DNA from: Dromiciops gliroides
Taxonomy: Eukaryota > Chordata > Mammalia > Microbiotheria > Microbiotheriidae
NCBI RefSeq assembly: GCF_019393635.1
Contig: NC_057866.1
Coordinates: 9,558,223-9,622,222 of the forward strand
Length of the DNA: 64,000 bases
Direction of reading: 5' to 3'
The position numbers were made by a program, and so were the translations under genes. Shown one piece after another: positions 57,801 to 64,000 of the stretch. The notes beneath the pieces are model-generated. The model made no database searches, was not told where the DNA came from, and saw nothing but the letters and a program-made list of their open reading frames with translations. How positions within the stretch are numbered: position 1 is the stretch's first letter; each line of letters opens with the position of its first letter.

Positions 57801-59551
57801 CTGTCAGGGACAGCACGCCCCCTCTTTTCCCTCCATAGGAGCAGAGTGGAGAGGGGAAGGGGTTGGGAGGCCAGCGGGAGGGAGCCTCGCCCCCTGCCCC
57901 CCACCCCTTACCCCCAGGGCCGGAGAGTCCTTCACAAACCAACCAGGGAAGCCCCAGGGCCTGGAGGATTTGGAAAAGCCCTGGGGAAGGTGAGGACAAG
58001 AGCTGGGGCTACTGGCAAGGAGGCTGCTGAGGAGAGCAGACCGGCGGGCGGGGCAGGACAGGAACGATGCCAACAGCCAGGCTGCCGGAATCCCTGTCCC
58101 ACAGCCCCCCTCTAATCCATGCCTTTGGTACAGTGGCTGTCAGCGTCAGAACCGAAGAGAACCAAGGTTAGGGTCTGAGGTGATGGAGGACAGCAGTTCA
58201 AAGGCCCCTGCGGCCCCTGCTCGCTCTTACTTCCATTGGGAAGGGCTGAGCCAACCCCCTTAAGGGGAGGGCAGAGCAGAGCAGAGGTAACCTTTGCCAA
58301 GGCCACAAATACACAGGCATATTGTCTCCAGGGCCCAGGCTCCATCAGAGCCCCTCCCTCAAATAAAAAGAAGCGCGATCCAAGGGTCTAGAGACTGGTC
58401 CCAAACCCTCTGAGTACAGGTGAAGACACTGAGCCCAAGGTCAAACATCAAAAAACCAAGGATTCGAACCTTTATCTTGGGACACCCAAACCAGAAATAA
58501 CAGGAAACAGTGCTCCAGCATCCTAAGGCTCAGCCTGACTTGGTCCTCACAGCAGGAGGAAGGTGCTATTGTTAGCATCACCCCCATTTTAAGGATGTGG
58601 AAACTGAGGCAGACAGAGTTCAAGTGTCTTAAGCCGTTCTTCCTGACTCTAGGTCTCCCAGCTGCCTGTTATTTTCTGCACAGCCTTAGCACCTGGCAGA
58701 TCAGTCAAGTCAGGAGGAAGCTGGGTCCAAATTGTGACCATGGGCAGGTGAGCCTCAGGTGCCACACCTGAGAAGCAGGGGCAATAACACCTGGAGTCTG
58801 AACCACAGCAGCTGTCGGGAAGCTTGGAGACAGAAGTCTGGAAAATGCTTTGCCGGCAACCTTCATTGTACTTTCAGCTCTCATACCTGGGAGCTGTCTA
58901 TTCTCCCTCCCTCCATCCCCTTGGGCCTCATGCCCACCCCCCAAATCCCCTTGGCTCCTGCTCTCTGTCCCCCCTGCCCCCTAAGTCTCTGAGCCCCCTT
59001 GGGTTTCATTCCTGGGTCCAAAGCCATGTACCCTATGCTCACCTCCACGCTCCCCATCCAACACTGGTGAGGGCCTGGGGGACCCTGGAAAGGCCTTTTC
59101 TGTTGGCCCATTCACCAAGTTCTCCCCCTCGAGGCCAAGAATACGACCTCCCGACACACTGTTTTGTTTCCAAAAGCAGCCCTCATATTCAGGTTCATAG
59201 GCTCACGGGTCTCAAGCTTGAGGGGCCTCAGAAGCCATCGTTCTCCCCCTTATTTTACAGAAAAGGAAACTGAGGCCCAGGGAGGGGGAGTGACTGGGCC
59301 CCATAGTACGGAAATGTGACAGGGAGGATTCAAAGTCAGCCCCCTTTTCCCTTGTTCAGTTGATAATGCCTGAGGGTCCTTACCAAGTAAGGGTGAGATG
59401 AGCCACAGGGCAAAGGCTTCCACAGCAATGTCGGGGAGCTGCAGGGCCTCGCGGACGATGCGGTGAAGCTCCTGGGCAGTGATGGAGGTCACGTTCTCCA
59501 CGGCCAGCGGCACCACTGAGTCATCCATGAGGTACACCAGCACATCAGCTG
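45776..59551 (-). CDS. FRMD8: FRMD8, FERM domain-containing protein 8 (nine coding exons, 5' end missing)
   Basis: FRMD8 (iTAP/Bili) is a cytoplasmic FERM protein that binds the N-termini of iRhom1/2 and stabilises the iRhom-ADAM17 sheddase complex at the cell surface; it has also been linked to LRP6/Wnt signalling. Translating the minus strand gives segments that match the remembered human protein in order: an N-terminal F1 lobe beginning [10 protein letters not shown], the F2 helical lobe ([23 protein letters not shown]), the F3 PH-like lobe ([44 protein letters not shown]) and a basic Ser-rich tail ending ESLEQG. Coding joins are 59551-59384, 54775-54674, 54131-54073, 53873-53707, 52984-52766, 52693-52570, 51859-51713, 50851-50644 and 45894-45776. 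All introns are GT-AG and all phases agree, giving about 436 residues against about 464 in human. The first roughly 29 residues are not found. No stop or frameshift is seen, so the gene looks functional. Confidence 0.97.
46630..46885 (+). mobile_element. MIR element
   Basis: Nearly complete and plus-oriented: cttactagctgtgtgaccct, ctcagttgcctcaaatgtag, cacagggttgttgtgaggaa, agcacagtgccctgcacata, ggtgcttaataaatactggc. It lies in the FRMD8 intron. Confidence 0.85.
47084..47250 (+). mobile_element. MAR1/WSINE1-type SINE in FRMD8 intron
   Basis: A plus-oriented copy in the intron before the last coding exon, antisense to FRMD8. Duplication aagaagaaacagcagag / aagaagaaatagcagag. Confidence 0.94.
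47731..47878 (-). mobile_element. MAR1/WSINE1-type SINE in FRMD8 intron
   Basis: A minus-oriented copy. Perfect duplication gacctggttattttc occurs at 47716 and 47879. Confidence 0.94.
48321..48478 (-). mobile_element. MAR1/WSINE1-type SINE in FRMD8 intron
   Basis: A minus-oriented copy of the gaggcaattgggg tail class. Duplication aatccaggttt occurs at 48310 and 48479. Confidence 0.94.
50644..50851 (-). CDS. FRMD8: FRMD8 coding exon h (end of F3, linker)
   Basis: This 208-nt exon encodes [20 protein letters not shown], a divergent Pro/Ser/Thr linker, then [20 protein letters not shown] and DYVDD plus the first base of Gly. Human has RRQGSVVSSRIQHLSTIDYV at the same place. The RRQSS motif resembles a basophilic-kinase site, but this is inference. 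The acceptor is tcctag and the donor gtgagt. Confidence 0.96.
51713..51859 (-). CDS. FRMD8: FRMD8 coding exon g (F3 lobe core)
   Basis: This exon has exactly 49 codons and is phase 0 at both ends. It encodes [20 protein letters not shown] and [20 protein letters not shown] ending KLLKVYSKQ, the most conserved FRMD8 block. The acceptor is ttgccag and the donor gtagcg. Confidence 0.98.
52570..52693 (-). CDS. FRMD8: FRMD8 coding exon f (start of F3 lobe)
   Basis: This 124-nt exon encodes [20 protein letters not shown] and [20 protein letters not shown] followed by K. It is almost identical to human [20 protein letters not shown] and [20 protein letters not shown], and it opens the PH/PTB-like F3 lobe. 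The acceptor is cccccag and the donor gtacgg. Confidence 0.97.
52766..52984 (-). CDS. FRMD8: FRMD8 coding exon e (F2 lobe)
   Basis: This 219-nt exon encodes [20 protein letters not shown], continuing through [20 protein letters not shown] to KCHELPYY plus a split Gly. Human FRMD8 has [20 protein letters not shown] and KCHELPFYG here. The Ala/Glu-rich loop differs most from human. The acceptor is ctccag and the donor gtgagt. The exon was placed so that both phases fit its neighbours. Confidence 0.96.
53707..53873 (-). CDS. FRMD8: FRMD8 coding exon d (F2 lobe)
   Basis: This 167-nt exon encodes [20 protein letters not shown], continuing through [20 protein letters not shown] to QQTACAV. It matches the human [20 protein letters not shown] stretch and the following PCDVEDCEALGALVCR of the helical F2 lobe. 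The acceptor is cctag, the donor gtaagg, and the exit phase is 2. Confidence 0.96.
54073..54131 (-). CDS. FRMD8: FRMD8 coding exon c (59 nt)
   Basis: This short exon encodes [19 protein letters not shown], matching human [19 protein letters not shown] at the F1-F2 boundary. It has an AG acceptor after a pyrimidine tract and a gtgagg donor. It opens with two bases that complete an Asp codon and ends in phase 0. Confidence 0.95.
54674..54775 (-). CDS. FRMD8: FRMD8 coding exon b
   Basis: This 102-nt exon encodes [20 protein letters not shown] and [13 protein letters not shown], matching human [20 protein letters not shown] and the following segment at the end of the F1 lobe. Its first two bases complete the Glu split with exon a, and its last base begins the Asp of exon c. 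The acceptor is ctgcag. The donor reads G/gtctgt, which keeps GT but is a weak match to the 5' splice-site consensus. Confidence 0.95.
55157..55325 (+). mobile_element. MAR1/WSINE1-type SINE in FRMD8 intron
   Basis: A plus-oriented full-length copy with a long poly(A) tail, suggesting youth. Perfect duplication atgagtggaaca occurs at 55145 and 55326. Confidence 0.95.
55619..55639 (+). repeat. Homopolymer C21
   Basis: 21 C residues in an FRMD8 intron. Shorter 14-nt C or G runs occur at 17604-17617, 20429-20442 and 36711-36724. Confidence 0.9.
55906..55956 (-). mobile_element. Truncated MAR1/WSINE1-type SINE
   Basis: Only the 3' part is present (T run, then gtgaggcaattggggttaag to cccagggtca). 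It is a 5'-truncated copy beside an L1 fragment. Confidence 0.88.
56059..56212 (-). mobile_element. MAR1/WSINE1-type SINE inside a LINE fragment
   Basis: A minus-oriented full-length copy. Perfect duplication caacattcattttc occurs at 56045 and 56213, within LINE-derived sequence. Confidence 0.94.
56718..56867 (+). mobile_element. MAR1/WSINE1-type SINE inside a LINE fragment
   Basis: A plus-oriented copy missing agctg in the ttactagctgtgtg segment. Duplication ggattactatta / ggattattatta. Confidence 0.93.
59384..59551 (-). CDS. FRMD8: FRMD8 coding exon a (F1 lobe)
   Basis: This 168-nt exon encodes a residue split across the junction, then [20 protein letters not shown] and on to [10 protein letters not shown], and ends with the first base of a Glu codon. 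It corresponds to about residues 30-85 of human FRMD8, the ubiquitin-like F1 lobe. The acceptor reads ttacag followed by CAGCTGATG, so a NAGNAG choice could shift the start by one codon. The donor is gtaagg. The incoming intron phase is 1, which any upstream exon must match. Confidence 0.96.
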
Positions 59552-59999
59552 CTGTAACACAGACCGGTGTCAAGCTGCTGCAGTCCTGGCCTCTTAGAGA
59601 GAAGCCAACTCTCCCCACTCCAGCCCCAAGGGGGCCTGCAGGGCAGGGAGGGTCTCTGAGCTCTTCTGTCAGCCATCCTTTGCCCAGCACGCCCAGGGAA
59701 ATGGGCCCTATCTCTGTGGGATCCTAGGGACTGGGACCCAGACCACAAGAGCAGAATCAGATGTGCCAAGATCTTCCAGGGGCCAGCACGCTGTGTGTGA
59801 TGGCAGACCCACAGAGGTGTAATGGGAAGAGCACTGGACAAAGGTCTGCTTCCAATCACGGCCACAGTCACTTATTAGCGGGGTGACAATACTCAGGACT
59901 CCAGAGATGGCAGAGGGACACGTGAAGGGCCCAGGCCCTGGAGGGCAGCATGGGAGCCTGACCGAGTGTCCTCCCTGTCCACCAGACCAGCCGGCCTGC

Positions 60000-60275
60000 T
60001 GCCGCCGGTACACTGTCCCCCATCCCTGGAACATTCTCTCTCCTTGTCTCTGCCTGTAGGATTCTCTGGGCTCTTCACAGTTCAGCTCAAGAATTACTTT
60101 CTACTTGAAGTCCTTGCTGCTTTCTGCAGCTGCTTATCCCCAAATCATCTTGATTTTCACTCTGTATCTGTACATGGGAGAAGGGCAGCTTCCTGAGGGC
60201 AGACCCGCATTCATTTTTGTCTCTGTATCCCCAATGTCGAGCAGTGTATATACAGTAGAGGCCTAATAAATGCTG
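60000..60275 (+). mobile_element. L2 LINE 3' end fragment
   Basis: It contains catccctggaacattctctc, ctgtatccccaatgtcgagc and cctaataaatgctggctcat, typical of L2 3' ends. It lies in the FRMD8 5' intron. Confidence 0.6.
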
Positions 60276-60757
60276 GCTCATCAATTGAAGGAGCACAGTC
60301 TGTGAGTGCAAAGTGGGAGCCTAGGCAAATCTCTGAATCTTTCTGAGCCTCAGTTTACTCATCTGGAAGATGAGTATACCTGCATTCCCTCCCACACAGG
60401 GGAAAGACACTGCTTTGTAAGGCTCACAGTGGTACAGTAATGTTTGTATGGTTGGGTGGGGGGGGCCATGTCCCACCTTTGACCTCACCAGCTGTGTGAC
60501 CTCAGGCAAATTCACTAACTCCCCGGGGCCTCCGCCTTTATAAAAACAATGAGTGATATCAACAGCCACTGATGATGGGGTGGTGCTGGGACCTGACCCC
60601 CCAATTCTGGCAAACCATTTGGTGTCACACTAGAAGTTGTCAAATTGTATGGTCCTTCTGCTCTGCTGACACCACTCTGAGCACCCACCCCAAGCAGCCA
60701 ATGATGGGAGGGAGGCACAAGGATGACGGTGACAGCAGCAAACAAGAAGCAAAGTGG

Positions 60758-60937
60758 GGGGCAGCTAGGTGGCGCAGTGGATAGAGCATCAGCCCTGGAT
60801 TCAGGAGGACCTGAGTTCAAACCTGGCCTCAGACATTTGACACTTACCTTGACTTACCTTACATTTGACCTTGGGCAAGTCACTTAACCCCAATTGCCTC
60901 ACCAAAAAAATTAAAAAAAAAAAAAGAATACTATAAA
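60758..60937 (+). mobile_element. MAR1/WSINE1-type SINE with a short internal duplication
   Basis: A plus-oriented copy in which acttacc is repeated and the usual tactagctgtgtg is replaced. Perfect duplication aagaagcaaagtggg occurs at 60744 and 60938. Confidence 0.93.
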
Positions 60938-61706
60938 AAGAAGCAAAGTGGGCTCCTTGGGGGGATGGTCCCACAAACCCTGAGAATGGAATTGGGCAGA
61001 GTAAGAAATTATAGATTCAGAGGAGCTTGAGAAGTGCCAGAGAAACCAGTGAATAGACACCCAGCAAATAAGGGGGAGGGAAACAACCCTGATGCTGGCC
61101 GGTCATAAGGGAAGGGGCGGCTGCAGGGCAGCACGGACTCTGGGCCTGGTGGTGAAGCTGAGAGAGCCGGGCCAGATTCCAGGTGCCCCATGAGGCCCAG
61201 GTTTTGGCTCGTCTGCCTGCCCGGATGGGTTCGGCCTCCCCTCCAGGGAGGATTCTATGGGGGAGGAAGGTCACTTAGGAAGTGAGTGGGATGGAAAGGA
61301 AGGAGCAATAAATATTTTACATCATCCCAATCCCCTTCAGGAGCAAACAAGCCCTCTGTGGGGCCTTCAGAGCCCTTCCTCACCTGCCCCCTCCCACCTT
61401 CCCAGTCTCCTTACACGGCCCTTGCCACATCCTCCAGTGACACGTGCCCCCCCCCCCCATCCAGGCCTTCTCTCTGGCTGTGCCCTTCCCCCAGGTCTGG
61501 AAGGCTCTACCTCTTCTCCTCTGACCACTGACCTCCCTGGCTTTCTTTAAGTCCTAGCTAACATTTCACCCTCTCCAGAAAGTCTTCCCTAGTTCATTTT
61601 CTCCTGCCTGTCTGGTAGGAGTACACAGTAGGTGCTTAATACATTGTGTTTAACTTAATGACCTTTAAGAAATGAAGTACCTACCCAGGCTCCTTTCCTT
61701 TTCCTT

Positions 61707-61854
61707 GTTTTTTTTTTTTGGTGGGGCAATGGGGGTTAAGTGACTTGCCCAGGGTCACACAGCTAGTAAGTGTCAAGTGTCTGAGGTCACATTTGAACTC
61801 AGGTCGTCCTGAATCCAGGGCCAGTGCTTTATCCACTGCGCCACCTAGCTGCCC
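61707..61854 (-). mobile_element. MAR1/WSINE1-type SINE
   Basis: A minus-oriented full-length copy with a T run and ggtggggcaatgggggttaa. The target duplication is not obvious. Confidence 0.92.
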
Positions 61855-64000
61855 TGCTTTTTCTTACTAACAACAGCAGAGCAGTCAGAGATGAAGGCCT
61901 GCGGTGCATCTGGCCCACCTCTCAGCAGGCAGGTCCTCACCTCAAACAGGAATTAGGCACCTCTTCCCAGCTAGAAGCCACTGCAGGACTTGTATACAGA
62001 GAATACTAAGTGGTTCAGGGGAGACAGCACTAACAATTGGGTTGAGGATGATTCAGAAGAGCCCTGTTCCCAGAGGAAACAGTCCCTGGGCTGAGCCCCA
62101 AAAGAAACTGGGGACTCTAAAGGACAGAAGGGAGGAGGGAGGGCACTCGGGACCAGGACCAGGAGTCAGCCTATGCAAAGGCTCAGAGATGGGAGATGGT
62201 GCCAAACTCAGGCAGCAGCAAAGAGGCCGATTTGGCTGGAACTCAGCGTGTGTAAAGGGGCCACACATGAAGTTAGTCTGGCCAGATTGGTGGGAGGGAG
62301 CCAAACTACAGGGTCTGTGGTGGGACTGTGCCCTGGGAAGATGGTGGGTGGAGGAGGATGGAGACTCTGGTCCAGGTGAGGGGTCATGAGGGCCTGAATT
62401 ATGAGGCAGATGGGGCTGAGAGGAAGGAAGATGACAGGATGCTGGAGGTGATGAACAGAGGGATGGAAATGGACGCCTGCAGGCCAGGAGCAAGAGCTGA
62501 GGGAGAGAAGCCCAGCGGCCTTTATTGAAGGGTCACAATGGGCTGAGGCCGGAGGAGGAGGAGGAATGCAGGAGCAGGGACAAACCATTCTCTTTCTCCT
62601 CAGGCCTAGTCCAGAGCCTGGCCCACAGGGGTCAGTGAATGAAGCTTGTTGGGTTGGATGGGCCCAGGGGCATGTGGCTCCTAAGGGCCAGGCACGGGAT
62701 TCCAAGCCAGTCTAACTCTACTCCCTCTCTCGACAGGGCTTTGGATTCATCTGCGTGGAGGCCCCCCGGGAGCCAACGAGGGGCAGTAAGAACAGGGGTC
62801 GGGGGACAGGCATTTAAGACACACATCCCAGGTGCCTGTGCACAGCCCCTGTCCATCAATCTTGGCCAAATGTGGAGTGTTTGAGCGCCATGTTAGCTCA
62901 CAAAGGGCCCTGGGAGATTCAAGTTCTAAAACTTAGGAGTGGAGCGAGACGTGTGGGGGAGACGCACAACGCCCTCCACTCACCTGGCTAGGATGAGACT
63001 TAGGCATCTCAGGGACCTGGGTTCAGATTCTGCTTCTGTCACTACTCGTTGGATCTTGGATCAGTCCTTCATCTCTTTGGGCCACAGAATGGGGAGCCTG
63101 CATGGCTTCCAAGGCCCCTTCTAGCTCCATGACCCTCGGATTACTTCCACTTAAAAAATTCCAATAAAGGGAAGAAACCCTTGGCATGGTGGGAAGGGTC
63201 TGGGAAAGAAGGTCCCCTTGGGGACACAGACCAATCAGAGGCCCCCCAGACCCCACCCACAGGAGGAAAACAAAGGAGGCCCTGGAGAGCTGGGGCTGCC
63301 CCCTTCTCCTCCATCCAGGCCACCATCCTAGGCCCACCTCCATCACCTCTCACCTCCTCCTCAGGGGCCACACCTGGCTGGACACAACCTCCCAGGCTGC
63401 CCCAGGCTCCTTCACCTCAGTCAAGGACCCCTTTACAAAGGTGTAGAACTTCCAAAGGAAGGGGAGGGGAAGAGGACCCACCTCGGGTTCCCACGGAGGA
63501 CACGCTGCTTCGATGGGAGCGCTCAGCTGGGCCAAGTGGCCCGGAACCCCCCTCGCCTCCATCCATCTGCAGAGAGAGCATTTATGTGGTGCCTACTGTG
63601 TGCCAGGCCCTCGCTATCACCCCGGGGCTGCGCTGCCGGCCTCCCCATCTCACAGACTTGGCCTAGTGAGCCTCTGAGGCCACATTGGACTCAGGCCCGG
63701 TCTTAACTTACTGCGGGGCTGGGCCAGAAGCTGCAGGGAGGGAGAGTGGGGAGCCCAAGCTGGGAGGGGAGAAGGGTGAGGCTGGGGGTCGGGGCAAGGC
63801 CTCCTGGGACCACAGAGCCAGGCCTGGGAGGGGGGACCTGAGGAGTCAGACAACCCAAGCCCCTCGTTGGGGGGGGGCTGAGGTCCACGGAAGACTGGGA
63901 CGGGGAAGGTCAATGCTGGTTTGGGGAAGCTCTGAAAGAAAGCTTTGGAGAGGATGGAGGGGGTCAGGGGGAGGCTGGGGAGGGGGGAGGAGGCTGTGAG

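Larger units (their letters stand above)
59552..64000 (-). other. FRMD8: 5'-most FRMD8 intron (partial), no coding exon recognised
   Basis: No segment here translates to the expected N-terminus. It holds an L2 fragment near 60.0-60.3 kb, MIR-like pieces near 60.31-60.55 and 63.0-63.13 kb, a young SINE at 60758, an L2-like fragment near 61.33-61.65 kb and a young SINE at 61707. A good minus-strand splice donor (gtaagt) is at 63706-63711. The 62-64 kb part is GC-rich without a clear CpG island. Confidence 0.6.

Noticed and set aside
26576-61854. Recurrent peptides such as [20 protein letters not shown] or [17 protein letters not shown] in many ORFs
   Set aside because: They are translations of the MAR1/WSINE1-type SINE in both orientations, not a protein family.
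1-64000. tRNA genes or CRISPR arrays
   Set aside because: The tRNA-like heads belong to SINEs and no regularly spaced direct repeats of CRISPR type exist; the genome is eukaryotic.

Overview
The window is eukaryotic and looks like a marsupial genome. About 25 close copies of one tRNA-derived CORE-SINE (MAR1/WSINE1 type, head ggggcagctaggtggcgcag) are spread over it in both orientations, many with clear target-site duplications. There are also marsupial-style L1 3' ends, older MIR/THER1/MON1-like SINEs, L2 fragments, a solo LTR and a small hAT element. The species is not determinable from the sequence alone. SINE subfamily naming is from memory of Repbase, not from a search.

The only protein-coding gene I can support is FRMD8, on the minus strand. 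Nine coding exons lie between 59551 and 45776 with an unbroken frame across every junction. Together they encode about 436 of the roughly 464 residues of the mammalian protein. The 5' coding exon lies beyond the right edge or is unrecognised. A 3' UTR follows down to about 43965.

In human 11q13 the order is FRMD8, NEAT1, MALAT1, SCYL1, all on one strand. The expected neighbour downstream of FRMD8 is therefore NEAT1, on the minus strand here. The left 20 kb fits: a CpG island and CRE/TATA promoter near 19.9-20.7 kb, no conserved ORF, paired poly(A) signals with upstream UGUA elements 2.8-3.4 kb downstream (the size of the short isoform NEAT1_1), and a long AT-rich body running off the left edge. 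The NEAT1_2 triple-helix and tRNA-like 3' end is not in the window.

The most unusual structure is at 1-10.6 kb, inside the inferred NEAT1_2 body. It is built from about eight decayed tandem copies of a composite unit that joins an L1 ORF2/3' UTR fragment to a non-L1 module and, in some copies, a MIR-like SINE. Long UG repeats (in RNA sense) also lie in this body.

Layout: 1-19.9 kb inferred NEAT1; 19.9-26.8 kb promoter and upstream region with no young SINEs; 26.8-43.9 kb intergenic DNA dense in nested SINE, LINE, LTR and DNA-transposon insertions; 43.9-59.6 kb FRMD8; 59.6-64.0 kb the first FRMD8 intron. Base composition changes from AT-rich at the left to GC-rich at the right.
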